A stretch of 64,000 bases of DNA from Echinometra lucunter (Eukaryota > Echinodermata > Echinoidea > Camarodonta > Echinometridae): contig CM057157.1 in NCBI GenBank assembly GCA_029962745.1, positions 28,726,732 through 28,790,731 of the forward strand, read 5' to 3'. A program made the position numbers and the translations under genes. Below, piece by piece: positions 37,901-46,109 of this stretch (positions are counted from its first letter, which is position 1; the number at the start of each line of letters is the position of its first letter). The notes beneath the pieces were generated by a model. The model was not told the DNA's origin, did not search any database, and saw only the letters and a list, made by a program, of their open reading frames with translations.

Positions 37901-38874
37901 CTTACATTTTTAAAAATTCAACATCTACTCTGTTTTCTTTTTTTTTTTTTCTTTTTTTTTTGCTGTGATTCACAATGAAACACACACGCACACAAAAGCA
38001 AATCAAAATAGAAAAACAAAGAGGCTTCTGACCTACAGCTCAAAGACAAAAAATTGATGGGAAAATATCTTGTAGGCGGTGTTTTTTCTATTGCTGGAGT
38101 CTGAAGAAAAATACCTTTTTAATATGGTCTTGATTGAAATTCTACCTCTTTTAGACAGAAGGAATGCTAGTAGTTAGCTAGCTTACCACCCCCCCCCCCC
38201 CCCCCCCATGCAAAAACAAAACAAAAACAAAGCATAGACTAATCAACAAAACAAAACAAAGCAAAACAAAACTTCAAAAGAGAAAGATTTTTTTTAAATT
38301 TAAATACCACATTTTTGTAAATGTGGGGTGACAGGGTCAATATCGTTATATCAACATAGAATATTTACATATTTAATTACACAAGCAATTAGCCAAACTA
38401 AATCTGCCATCATTTTCCATTTTCTAACAAGAAATTTCTAACAACCTCTCGTCTTATAGGTCTAATGTTAGTGATTCAGTTTTCTTTTAGAGTAATTTAG
38501 AGTACCTTAAATTTTAAGGCTTAAAATTTACAGAATCTGCAGATGAAATATAGTCGAGAGTTAAATTAATACATCATTTCATTTTCTAAATCATACAAAA
38601 ATTGAAGTTTAATAAACAATCAATCGTTGAGTAAAGAATCATGACAATGGATGTTATAATATTGTCCAGAGATGAAGTTTCCCGCACAGAGTAAAACCAC
38701 AAACACAAACTCCCTACAAATAATTCAATAGTTGGGACTGAAGTAAAAGTCGACCGTAGCAAGTTACCTCTTCGACGACACATTCTTTGTATCTGTAGTT
38801 TCTTTGGAAGATTTTGAAGATGTGCCATCATCAAAAACACTGAACAGATCATCACCAAAGGCGTCTTCCATCAT
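13041..38874 (-). CDS. MTREX: Exosome RNA helicase MTR4 (SKIV2L2), complete, 22 exons
   Basis: A Ski2-like DExH 3'-5' RNA helicase that feeds nuclear RNA to the exosome (TRAMP/NEXT-type complexes). Exons in transcript order: 38874-38768, 37440-37330, 36582-36453, 35649-35537, 35055-34881, 33684-33594, 32856-32732, 30503-30405, 27884-27782, 27108-26897, 26414-26202, 25722-25597, 24297-24147, 23219-23047, 21164-20964, 20046-19936, 19399-19307, 18706-18611, 17588-17425, 16455-16293, 14620-14353, 13093-13041. All joins are GT-AG and in phase; the total is 3,078 nt = 1,025 aa (human about 1,042). Motifs: AHTSAGKT (Walker A, about 143-150), DEIH (234-237), SAT (265-267), [10 protein letters not shown] (501-510). 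The Arch/KOW region follows, with GWGVVVNF near 652-659, and the protein ends in a helical DSHCT domain closing [12 protein letters not shown]. Two adjacent ATGs (38874, 38871) compete; the second matches vertebrate MADAFG best. No missing catalytic residue was seen. Confidence 0.97.
14191..14337. mobile_element. Palindromic CCAAT-core MITE (family P), copy 3, beside an MTR4 splice donor
   Basis: Complete copy: GGGCCCCATTTCATAAAAC, then CAGCCAATCAGATGCAAGG, then GAAACGGGGCCC. Its end is 15 bp from the donor end of MTR4 exon 21 (14353). Confidence 0.88.
14900..15556 (+). mobile_element. 3' remnant of a non-LTR retrotransposon (CR1/Jockey-like) in an MTR4 intron
   Basis: The plus strand reads [14 protein letters not shown] before 14980 and [10 protein letters not shown] after 15190. 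Together these are the usual last residues of non-LTR reverse transcriptase ORFs (WNSLP...FKxxLK). A 3' UTR follows, ending in GAATTGAATAAATTTAATTG, a tail typical of these elements. A 196-bp foldback element splits the coding tail. It is antisense to MTR4. Confidence 0.6.
14989..15184. mobile_element. Foldback MITE nested in the LINE remnant
   Basis: Inverted ends GGGCAATTCCATAAAAT and ATTTTATGGAATTGCCC match over 17 bp. An inner inverted pair GTACGTCC/GGACGTAC is also present. 196 bp, non-coding. Confidence 0.75.
15572..15655. mobile_element. 84-bp TTAA-flanked mini-MITE
   Basis: TTAA at 15568-15571 and 15656-15659 flanks inverted ends CCTGTTGAGCAT and ATGTTCAACGGG (10 of 12 paired). Probably another piggyBac-type derivative. 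Confidence 0.6.
15744..15876. mobile_element. Foldback MITE family F, copy 1
   Basis: Diverged palindrome: GGGACCAGTTTCTCAA at the left pairs with TCTCAAGAAAAAGGCCCC at the right. Related in sequence to the clearer copy at 26623-26756. Confidence 0.55.
16470..16592. repeat. (ATTT/ATTC)n microsatellite next to an MTR4 acceptor
   Basis: Alternating TTTATTTA and TTCATTTA units. The tract begins about 15 bp upstream, in transcript sense, of the acceptor of MTR4 exon 20 (16455). Confidence 0.9.
18005..18250 (+). mobile_element. tRNA-derived SINE, degraded head
   Basis: The body shares CCACTCTCCACCCAGGTGTA and AAATGGGTAC with the SINEs at 47069, 52943 and 56925, and ends near CTATATAAATATCCAATATC. 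The promoter boxes are decayed. Confidence 0.6.
18360..18545 (-). mobile_element. SINE fragment, minus orientation
   Basis: It contains CCAAAGGACATTAGTGCC and, in reverse, a B-box-like GGTTCAAATCC. The same strings recur at 28185-28255. Confidence 0.55.
18761..19169. mobile_element. TTAA-flanked MITE, family T1 copy 2
   Basis: TTAA at 18757 and 19170; left end CCCATAGCAGTACA, right end diverged (TGTACTCCAACAT). The internal CATGAGCAGAAAGAG string is retained. Confidence 0.7.
20091..20287. mobile_element. Foldback MITE family J, copy 1
   Basis: Ends TATAGATCTGTTCAGTTTGG and CCGAATGTGTCTATA are imperfect inverted repeats. The internal strings TTGGAAGCCC and ACCCAATGAATCAT are shared with the copy at 32231-32452. 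Confidence 0.6.
21270..21600 (+). repeat. 158-bp tandem-repeat element, left block
   Basis: The block opens ATCACTGAGGGTGATGAACA and contains one partial and one full monomer (key string ATGAGCATTGCTCGAAAA). It ends with GGACAGACCGAAAGACCGAC and a terminal hairpin ATACCCCCTT...GGGGTAT. The layout resembles the element at 39431-41126. Confidence 0.6.
21905..22500 (+). pseudogene. Penelope-like element reverse transcriptase fragment
   Basis: The frame contains [40 protein letters not shown] and a downstream IDVIS segment. These correspond to the N-terminal linker and first RT motifs of Penelope-like elements (ADKG...TVVMD, GLPKIHKP...RPI). The catalytic YxDD region and the GIY-YIG nuclease are absent, so it is a dead 5'-coding fragment. 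It sits in an MTR4 intron, antisense to the gene, between two blocks of a 158-bp tandem repeat. Its codon-rich, higher-GC composition stands out from the intron. Confidence 0.75.
22505..22812 (+). repeat. 158-bp tandem-repeat element, right block (two monomers)
   Basis: ATAATATGC(T/C)GTTAC starts recur at 22511 and 22669, a spacing of 158 bp. Each monomer carries ATTGCTCAAAAA. The block is homologous to 21372-21510. Confidence 0.7.
22835..23035 (+). mobile_element. Retroposon 3' tail ending in (TTGAAC)n
   Basis: The stretch ends GAATAAATGAACTTGAACTTG, the tandem tail expected of a non-LTR element or its SINE. It finishes 12 bp from the donor end of MTR4 exon 14 (23047). Confidence 0.5.
23920..24090 (+). 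mobile_element. SINE body/tail fragment
   Basis: Shares CGCACTCTACCCATGTG and AAATGGGTACCTGGCA with the other SINEs and ends in ATTATCATTATCAT. Confidence 0.55.
24520..24968. mobile_element. 449-bp TIR element with TAATA target duplication, CpG-rich
   Basis: Inverted ends GGGAGCTTTAGATA and TATCTAAAGCTCCC extend to about 45 bp, through GCGACGCAGCTCAGACGACG. TAATA flanks both sides (24515-24519 and 24969-24973). Inside are TGCGCATGCGCG, which matches the NRF1 consensus, and two copies of TATGACGTAACAATGGTTCA. Non-coding; the superfamily is not assigned. Confidence 0.85.
25164..25567. mobile_element. TTAA-flanked MITE, family T2 copy 1
   Basis: TTAA at 25160 and 25568; ends CCCATTTGTGACAGAGG and CCTGTCTTGAATGGG. 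It ends 30 bp from the donor end of MTR4 exon 12. Family T2 shares the TTAA/CCC design and the CATGAGCAGAAAGAG string with T1. Confidence 0.82.
26475..26640 (-). pseudogene. Decayed copy of the 5' part of MTR4 exon 11, with acceptor and open frame
   Basis: The segment repeats the real exon and the intron before it, offset by 174 bp. In transcript sense it has an acceptor-like CTGCACCAG and then codes [25 protein letters not shown], against [25 protein letters not shown] in exon 11. The frame stays open for about 38 codons, then stops near 26457. It lies upstream of exon 11 in the transcript. No downstream donor was seen, so it is probably a relic; inclusion would truncate the helicase. Confidence 0.7.
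26623..26756. mobile_element. Foldback MITE family F, copy 2
   Basis: GGGCTACGTTTCTTGAAACC and, at the right, CAGTTTCGAGAAACACAGCCC-type ends pair as inverted repeats, continuing through GTCATAAGTCTAA/TTAGACTTACGAC. 134 bp. Confidence 0.7.
28185..28255 (-). mobile_element. SINE fragment
   Basis: GTGGCAAATGTAGATTCATG and CCAAAGGACATTAGTGCC match the fragment at 18490-18530. Confidence 0.5.
28589..29028. mobile_element. 440-bp TIR element, hAT-like ends
   Basis: Perfect 12-bp inverted ends CAGAGCTGCCAA and TTGGCAGCTCTG, flanked by CTTCAT on both sides (28583 and 29029). The interior is AT-rich and repeats AAAATCCTATTTTCATG-like strings near both ends. CAG...CTG termini suggest hAT, but the 6-bp match is shorter than the usual 8. 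Confidence 0.7.
29205..30370. mobile_element. TTAA-flanked MITE, family T1 copy 3, split by a younger palindrome
   Basis: TTAA at 29201 and 30371; ends CCCATAGAGGTACAG and CTGTACTGCTATGGG. With the 755-bp insertion and its 8-bp duplication removed it is 403 bp, the family length. Its right end is 35 bp from the donor end of MTR4 exon 8. Confidence 0.85.
29277..30031. mobile_element. 755-bp near-perfect palindrome with exact 8-bp target duplication
   Basis: Arms 29277-29642 and 29666-30031 (366 bp each) are reverse complements, with one mismatch that I can find (29616/29692), around a 23-bp loop. GGGCAATA flanks both sides (29269-29276 and 30032-30039). The ends are TAGCTATAGGATAGC and its complement, and an inner hairpin ATAGCTATCGTG/CACGATAGCTAT lies near each end. 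The central ~200 bp is CpG- and GC-rich, unlike the host intron. Each arm carries the same 62-codon frame starting [15 protein letters not shown]. An 8-bp duplication fits hAT (or P) insertion; the family is not known to me. Confidence 0.93.
31271..31530. mobile_element. 260-bp palindromic element with CACTA-type ends
   Basis: Begins CACTATGAAC and ends GTTCATAGTG, flanked by ACA on both sides (31268-31270 and 31531-31533). The paired arms are about 95-104 bp, with TGGTAGTCAAAAGAACATCC and its complement. CACTA ends with a 3-bp duplication suggest the CACTA/EnSpm superfamily. Confidence 0.8.
31554..31692. mobile_element. Palindromic CCAAT-core MITE (family P), copy 4
   Basis: CTGTTTCATAAAACTTGTTA to ATGAAATGGGGTCC with the CAGCCAATCAGTTGCAAGG core; the ends are worn. 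Confidence 0.78.
32231..32452. mobile_element. Foldback MITE family J, copy 2
   Basis: TATAGACCTGTTCCATTTGG at the left and GTGAATAGGTCTATA at the right, with internal TTTTGGAAGCCCTGAAG and ACCCATTGAATCAT as at 20091. Confidence 0.6.
33240..33578. mobile_element. TTAA MITE, family T1 copy 4, 5'-truncated
   Basis: CATGAGCAGAAAGAG and the right end ATGGACTGCTATGAG-TTAA (33579-33582) are present; the left end is missing. Its TTAA finishes 12 bp from the donor end of MTR4 exon 6 (33594). Confidence 0.65.
34317..34357. promoter_or_regulatory. 41-bp hairpin containing a palindromic CRE (TGACGTCA)
   Basis: Two 19-bp arms (GGTACCCACTTTTACGTCA and complement, one mismatch) surround AAA. The right arm includes TGACGTCA, the ATF/CREB consensus. 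A third copy of the arm lies at 34445-34463. It is part of a repeat-like region (about 34144-34740) in an MTR4 intron, so activity is unproven. Confidence 0.45.
35328..35515. repeat. (GAA)n / polypurine tract next to an MTR4 donor
   Basis: About 185 bp of almost pure purine on the plus strand, with roughly 17 uninterrupted GAA units at 35416-35466. It lies 22 bp downstream, in transcript sense, of the donor of exon 4 (35537), so the pre-mRNA reads UUC repeats. Confidence 0.92.
35756..35910 (-). pseudogene. Decayed tandem copy of the 5' half of MTR4 exon 4 and its upstream intron
   Basis: CTAGACATTTGATGGCCTCC matches the exon 4 strand text at 35598, an offset of 163 bp. The translation reads [24 protein letters not shown], against [19 protein letters not shown] in the real exon. 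The upstream string ATTTCAGG(T/C)TGATAA is also repeated. Two in-frame stops and a missing Walker A half make it non-functional. Confidence 0.75.
36651..36850 (+). mobile_element. tRNA-derived SINE with intact A and B boxes
   Basis: The head carries the A-box TGGCTCAGTGG (36661-36671) and B-box GGTTCGATATC (36704-36714), followed by a tRNA-unrelated body with CCCTTTGGTAAGGTATTAAT and TTAGCAGTCAGGTAAAA. It lacks a tRNA 3' acceptor arm, so it is not a tRNA gene. Confidence 0.75.
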
Positions 38875-39010
38875 TATATGACTGAATATTGCAAAATCCT
38901 GATAGACGGGGAATGGGAAATACACAAGCATGCACTCAACATTTCCTGAAATTAGCCCACGCGCTAGAAACGTTGTCAATTTGAGGGAGCGTGGAAAATA
39001 ATAGAGCACA
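38875..39010 (-). promoter_or_regulatory. Likely MTR4 5' UTR / core promoter zone
   Basis: The first coding exon has no acceptor before its ATG, so transcription probably begins within about 130 bp upstream. No TATA box stands out. Inferred from position only. Confidence 0.35.
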
Positions 39011-39430
39011 TAACACTCTTATTACACAATTACATTTCACAATTACTACACCAAATGTCAGGGGCACTTTCATGACTGATTATTGTTTGGATTAGTCTTT
39101 TCAAAGCAAAGTTCTCCTTCCTTTTTCTTCATCATCATTATGCACACCTTTTCAAAGTTCTACTGCTTTCTAAATCCCTAGATTTCTTTGAGGTGCTATG
39201 ACAACAATTGCTAGAAACTTTTTTCTTCTTTTTCTCCTTTTTTTTTTTTTGACTCACCTGAAAAATCATGGGGGGGGGGGGCGGTCACGCAACTACCCCC
39301 TGTAGCACCACTCTCATTTTTTATTCTAGTAATATTTTTCTTAATAGGCCTAATAATATTGATGAAGAAGAAGAAGAAGAAGAAAAATTAGGAAAGGGGA
39401 AAAAGAGGAACAAGCCAATAGCAAGATTGT

Positions 39431-41126
39431 GTCTCGCCCACCCGTGACTAAATAACACGAAGGTTTCCCCAAGTACATCCCTAACCAAGTTTGATATCGC
39501 AAAGTCTTGCAGGTAAACTTTAATGTTTGACCTCAAATGACCTTTGACCTCACCATGTGAACTCCGACAGCACCACAACATGATGTTACCCCTAGTGCAT
39601 CTATGACCCAAGTTTGGTTGCCATTTGACCATCAGTTGTCAAGTTATGTGTCATAAGAGACTCGTGCATGTAAACTGTAATGTTTGAAATAAAATAACCT
39701 TTGACCTTACCACGTGACATCCGATGCCACTATAACATGAAGGTCTCCCAAGTGCATTCATGACCCAAGTTTAGTTAAAAAGGGAGCAGACGTTGCAAAG
39801 TTACTTATCATAAGAGAGTCTTGCAAGTAAACTTTCACGTTTGATATAAAATGACCTTTGACCTTACCATGTGACCTCTGATACCACTATAACATGAAGG
39901 TCCCCCAAGAACCCTTTCACCTTATCATGTGAAGTCCAACAGAATGATAACATGCACTTCCCCTTAGTGATCTGCAACCCAAGTTTGACTCAAAAGTGTG
40001 ACACGGTTGCAAAGTTTTGTGTCATAAGAGAGTCTTGCACGTAAACTTTAACCGTTCAACGTTTGACCTGTAATGACCTTTGACCTGACCATGTGACCTC
40101 TGACTGGACCATAACATGCAGGTCCCCTTAGTGCATCTACAACCCAAGTTTGATAGATAAGTGTCACACGGTTGCAGAGTTTTGTGTCATAAGAGAGTCT
40201 TGCACGTAAACTTTAATGTTTGACCTGAAATGACCTTTGACCTTACCATGTGACCTATGACTGGACCATAACATGCAGGTCCCCTCAGTGCATCGACAAC
40301 CCAAGTTTGATAGATAAGTGTCACACGGTTGCAGAGTTTTGAGTCATAAGAGAGTCTTGCACGTAAACTTCAACGTTTGACCTGAAATGACCTTTGACCT
40401 TACCATGTGACCTCTGACTGGACCATAACATGCAGGTCCCCTCAGTGCATCTACAACCCAAGTTTGGTTGAAAAGTGAGTCACGGTTGCAAAGTTATGTG
40501 TGATAAGAGAGGCTTGCACGTCAACTTTAACATTTGACCTGAAATGACCTTTGACCTTACCATGTGACCTCTGACTGGACAATAAGATGCAGGTCCCCTT
40601 AGTGCATCTACAACCCAAGTTTGATTGAACAGTGTCACACAGTTGCAGAGTTTTGTGTCATAAGAGAGTCTTGCACGTAAATTTTAACGTTTGACCTAAA
40701 ATGACCTTTGACCTTACCATGTGACCTCTGACTAGAGCATAACATGCAGGTCCGCTTAGGGCATCTACAACCCAAGTTTGGTTGAAAAGTGAGTCACGGT
40801 TGCAGAGTTTTGTGTCATAAGAGAGTCTTGCACGTAAACTTTAACGTTTGACCTGAAATGACCTTTGACCTTACCATGTGACCTCTGACTGGACCATAAC
40901 ATGCAGGTCCCCTTAGTGCATCTACAACCCAAGTTTGGTTGAAAAGTGAGTCACGGTTGCCAAGTTATCTTTCATAACGTTTGTGACGGACGGACGGACG
41001 GACGACGGACGGACGACGGACGGACGACGGACGGACGACGGACGGACGACGGACGGACGACGGACGGACGACGGACGGACGACATTTGGATCCCTTAGTC
41101 TCGCCTTCACCTCCGGTGGGCGAGAC
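39431..41126. repeat. Transposon-like element with nine ~157-bp repeats bearing nuclear-receptor half-sites, a GACG microsatellite and a terminal hairpin
   Basis: The motif TGACCTTTGACC recurs at 39538, (39695, first base pair changed to TA), 39852, 40074, 40231, 40388, 40545, 40702 and 40859. Spacing is 157 bp except one of 222 (an extra 65-bp partial unit). The element starts GTCTCGCCCACC and ends GGTGGGCGAGAC. Between the last unit and the end lies a (GACGGACG)n-type tract (40986-41080) and then a hairpin GTCTCGCC...GGCGAGAC (41098-41126). This layout (tandem core, tetranucleotide tract, 3' hairpin) is like bivalve pearl elements and Helitron-related HINEs; that comparison is from memory. 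It lies 0.56-2.25 kb upstream of the MTR4 start codon. Confidence 0.85.
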
Positions 41127-42344
41127 AAAAATAGGGAAAATAAAAGGGAGAAATCCTTACTGGAAATTCCTCCTGAAGATATAATCATAACATTACTGCT
41201 GGGAATTTCACCCGTAATACCCAAGCTCTCTCTCTCTCTCTCCCTCATCAGCTGAAAAAAAGGAGGGGGTACGTGGCAAAACATGGTGTAAGTCTGATAG
41301 ACAAAGATATGGAGCTAGCCACAGTATGGTAAGCACCAGCGTCAATCTGCTTCGAGGAGTGGGGCATGACAAAAATCTTTTGCCGAAATTTCTAGCACAA
41401 ACACACCCTCACCCACCTGCGCACATACACACACCCATCCTATCTCTGTTTTAAATAGCATTTCAAATAGAAATTTCACTACTAACTGTCTTTTATGATA
41501 TATTTATCAGACATTTTAACAACTGATTGATTCAAAATATTATTTCTTCTTTGAAAACACGCCATCATCTCCCTCTAAAAAGTGAGGGGGGATACACCCC
41601 ATGTCCCCCCACTTGCACCTATGATGGTTTCATAAAGATAAGTTAAGTTGCATAGAATCCACTGAAAAGAAATATTTTAATATGTGCTGCAGATTCCCCA
41701 CCTTGCACAAAAGTGGTTAAAAACCCACTTCAGCATCAAAATAGCTTGGCTTATACATGTAAATATAATTGTGGATATTTTGGAGCATCAAAATAATACC
41801 AAACTGTTTCTAAAAGGTACAGATGTTTGTACAGTCTAATAATTCTGGAAACATCAACAACATCAAATAATATGAATATAAATAACATGAATCCAGAGCC
41901 CTTTTGAATGAAAAGTAGCATACTTTCACCACAATTCATAAAATCAAACTCAACTTGATTTTCAACCATTCAGGTTTGAGTGTTTGGGAACTGCATTCAT
42001 TTTTTTCAGGTCCTTTTATATGCAAGAGGGCTCAGGCGTGACAAACAAAAAGCATAAAAACAAAATAAAAGGTGAAGAAGCATTAAACTTCAGGTCTTTT
42101 CATCTGGTTTATGGTCATCTTCAGGACTTCACTCATTCTGAAGAAAGATACTCTCTACTCTCTCTTACTCCATTTCTTCTCCCCGTCAACTTTCTCCATT
42201 TTTCCTCTAACTGAACAGTCCTTTCAGGATTTACCACATGGTGTAGCACCACCATGCAAACCTCCACCTTCAAAGATCATCTCATTATCAGTCGTATTAT
42301 AATCATTTCTCCATGATCTCTCCCTTGACATGTCTGGCTACATA

Positions 42345-42876
42345 CCCAGCCCCCCCCCCCCCTCCAGGGTCGGAGGGACCGCATGCGTGTTCCTTAAATC
42401 TCCGGTAAGGGGTACTTTTCGACTGACAAAGTCCGGCCTGAGAATTGTAAAAAAGGGGGTGTATTTGACTCTACACCCGGACATGCCGGAATTTCCTTAA
42501 AAAGGGGGGTCTTTTTCAGCTTCGATCAAATGATAAATTCGATCCTACGTTAGGGTATGAAATGCAGATTATAATTATCTACTATGGTTATTCCTCATGT
42601 TATTTCCGATCATTTGCAATGGCATCAAGTCGTCTTCAACGGGGTCTTAACTTTCCTGAGATAGGGGGTTGAAATGAGAGCTCACCTGAGAGGGGATGAA
42701 TTGAGTAGTATTGCGGATTTAGGGGTTCTCCAAGGAAGGAAAAGCCAGCGAAAAAGCCCACGAAAAAGCCAGCAAAAGGGGGGGTTTCAGAAATTTTGGC
42801 TGTCCGGAGATAGGGGGGTACTTAAATTGGGAACAAGCATAGCATACCCTAAATAACACTGAGTGAGGGGGCTGGG
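42345..42876. mobile_element. 532-bp element with exact 8-bp target duplication
   Basis: GCTACATA flanks both sides (42337-42344 and 42877-42884). The ends are CCCAGCCCCC and GGGGGCTGGG. The interior is GC-richer than the flanks, with several G5-G7 runs. The 8-bp duplication is hAT-like; no transposase is encoded. Confidence 0.75.
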
Positions 42877-42884
42877 GCTACATA

Positions 42885-45338
42885 TGAAGTGAATCACGGT
42901 TCCATGAAACATCTATATTATCAGATTCTTCTGGACCCATCGACAACATAAGAACATAAAGAATATCATGATTTTTCCATGTTTTTGTTTAATATACACA
43001 CGGTAGAAATTTCATTTTTACACATATTTTCACAATACATACAATGATATTTGAAACACAGTAACAATTACCTTTTATAGTTACATCCATTGGTAAAACA
43101 AATGGCCTTTAAAATATCTGACACACACAGATTTGTAAAAACAAACTATATTAACAAAAAATAAAATTATTCGCATATAAACACACATTTTATAAAATTT
43201 AACATATAACATATATTAGGTACTTACATTTTCAATCAAATATTAACAGAAACAATAAGCTAGAATTATGAGAAAAAAAGCCATTGATAAGATAAACTAG
43301 AAAATATGATATAATGAAGGAGAATTCATCTTTTAAGGCTTTTACGGTCAAGCATGATTTATCAACCAATTTGATTCAATGTTTGGTAATGCTTACACCT
43401 GAACAATGCAGATAAATCTACATGCATTACAAAATCAAAATATACATAAGTAGGCACTGAAAGAGAAAAAGAAAAGAATGAGAAAGAAAAAATTATTTCA
43501 AGCTTCTGTATTTCCTGTGGGAAGCATGTCTTCATTGCCAAAGCAGCAAATGAAATGGAAGAGATAGTGAGTGGGGCTAAATAGGAGAATGGAAGATAAT
43601 GAAAGACTTGCAGACAGAGGGAAGAAGAGGACTTTAAGGTTATGTACACTGTGCACAGTTTCGGTAGCCCTCAAAAACCATTTGTCAGATTCCTTTGCTT
43701 TTAGTTGGTCAGTAGCAAGACACATGTATTAGAAAAAAATAAACTGCTGTAAATTTTTTCCCTTCAGTTGAATCTGAAACAAATGAAAGGCATAAAATAA
43801 TTTTTATCCGGGGTTAGCGATGTAAAACTTCAAAGTTTGAGTTACCCAGATTTTTTTGACTTGCCCATTTATGAAAAGCTACTTATAGGTCTGCCTATCT
43901 TTTCAAACGAATATGAGAAAAGATGGAAAAAGTTAAAGTTGCCTATTCTTAAACTTTACAGAAGAATAATGCTATTATTACAGTAAAAAATTATATTAGA
44001 CTTCAATATTGAAAGACCTTTTTCATTTTTTAAGATGGAGGGAATTCTGAAAGCCCAAGTCATGGCCAGACTCTTTTTATATAAAAAATAAACATTATTT
44101 TTTTTACAATTATACCTATTTTAAATCAAACATTTAAAATATACCGAGTAATTATAAACATGAGCTATAAATTCTACTATTCAAATCAAATACAGTTATT
44201 TGGAATTTAGATAGACTAGTAAACGTAGAACGATTTCCATCATTAATACAAACTATTACTGTATGAATGTATTTAAACTCACAGAAGAGCAAGGAAATAA
44301 TCAGTCCTGTTACATAATCGCATAAATAATAGTTTTACTAACAAATTACCATTGAAAAAAGTAATATCTTTTGTCTATGGACAATGAAACAAATATTTAC
44401 TACGGCACAGGTTACAATTCCCTCAGGGCTTTCTACACTTGTATATTTTTCTTGGTCCCAGCCTACTGGTGGGGTCAAGGGGATGGGGCCTTAGCCCCAC
44501 TGATAGTACCAGAATTTCCTTGGCCCATGCACTTTCTGTTTGCACTTGTTTTCGTAAAAGTAGGCGAGCCCCAATGATAATCCTGTGTAGCTGACCCTGC
44601 AAAAAGCAGGGTTAACTCAGCAATAACAGTGCCTGGCTAGTGAGTGTAAACAGGAAGAAAAAGTAAGCTGAGTTTAAGCGGCAGAGACAAAGCGCAAAGC
44701 CTACTGACCAACAGAAATGAGGTAATCATGAAAATGTATATTTTACATACACTAATTGATGTATTAGATTTTCACACAGGATATTTTTTGGAAAGTATGG
44801 GGTTAAGAAAATGCAAGTGTTAAGAGCCACTTTTCTCCTCAGCCTGGGATAAGTGCTTAGTATGAGACTTTTTCAGTACTGGATTAACAACAGGCCTGGG
44901 CCAAGGTACCAAGGTAAGAACAGGGTCAAGAAAGCCAAGTGTAAATAGCTCTTTTGATATCACAGTGCACAGGCAAGCTGACTTTACTATTTACATTCAA
45001 AAACTGTTTGCTAGTCATAAAACACTTCTAAAATATAATGTTTTATTTCAAAACCAAGTAACACTAATTTGGGCCTAATTTGAGACTGACTCACAGTAAA
45101 ATATACTTTTGATATTTACAGATTTGTAATCAGTCCAATATATTGGCTAAAATGAGGTAAGACATGTGATCAGTGAATTCAAATCAGGTGCTTGACCGCT
45201 TATTTAAAAAAAAAGGAAAGATTCAGCCAAAAATTCCAAGTAGCAAAAAAACCTTACTACTTTTGCGTAAGCGTTTGAAAGAGTAACTGCAAAACTCTAT
45301 TCAGCACTCTCTAAAATATCACAATAGATCAATAGTAA
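42885..45338. other. Intergenic sequence between MTR4 and the C1orf87-like gene
   Basis: AT-rich stretch without a supportable frame. The short frames at 43362-43725 and 44371-44577 have no recognisable protein features. Confidence 0.5.
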
Positions 45339-46109
45339 GCCATTCATGACAGAAGGTTCACTTTCTGTGGTTTGGCCCAATAACTTCTGAATCAATCAGG
45401 GTTCATACACTTATACATTTTCGAAATTCCATGACTTTCCATGACTTTCCAGGGCAGAAAAATGGAAATTTCCATGACTCATCAATCACATGTGATGCAA
45501 AACTTCCATAAAAAGCACGCTGATTAAAAGAGTTTCAAAGCTGATCTGAGTGGCATGAATGCAGGGCTGGCCGGAGCGCGAATTTATAAACATGAAAAAT
45601 GTCTTGAATAAATGATTTTCCATGACTTTCCAGAAGAAACTGACTAATTCCCTCATTTTCCCTGACTTTTTGCTTCTGGAAAAAAGAATTTCCAATTCCC
45701 CTGACTTTCCTGAAATTCCCTCACCTGTATGAACCCTGTCTGATGTAAAGTCCTTAAGCACATACCACATACATAAGCAGAGAGAGCAAAAAAATCTGCA
45801 CATACATGTATTGTGCCAGTTTTGGTTGTGTTAGTATTTGTCGTTTGATGCTAAAAAATTTTAAAACTGAAAATAAGCCCTAAAGTCCTTAAATTGACAA
45901 TGAGTTGGAAAGTTCAAAATTACTGTTTTTCCATGCAAACTGGCAACTTTTCAACTTTTAGAACACATTTTTTGTCAATTTATATTCATTTCTGATACAC
46001 AACATTTTATATGAAAAATTTAGCAATAAAGGAAAAATATTGGGGTTGCCAATCTGAAGATGAAAGGCTTATCAAAAAAGGCTTTAAATAATTCCTGTGC
46101 TGAATGGCT
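45339..46109. mobile_element. TTAA MITE, family T2 copy 2, interrupted
   Basis: GTAAGCCATTCATGACAG at the left and TGTGCTGAATGGCTCAA at the right are worn T2 ends (TTAA/CCC partly lost). Removing the 342-bp insert at 45397 restores near family length. Confidence 0.7.
45397..45738. mobile_element. CAGGG-ended 342-bp element, copy 1, nested in T2
   Basis: Ends CAGGGTTCATAC and GTATGAACCCTG. The inside repeats TTCCATGACTTTCC near both ends. Exactly the same length as the copy at 58899. CAGGG ends are hAT-like. Confidence 0.82.

Noticed and set aside
40922..41284. Frames with repeated RRPSVVRPSS or DGRTTDGRR
   Set aside because: Translation of the GACGGACG microsatellite.
45486..45803. Frame sharing GISGKSG and LEILFSRS with 59006-59302
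   Set aside because: The similarity arises because both lie in the same 342-bp CAGGG-ended transposon; it is not a gene family.
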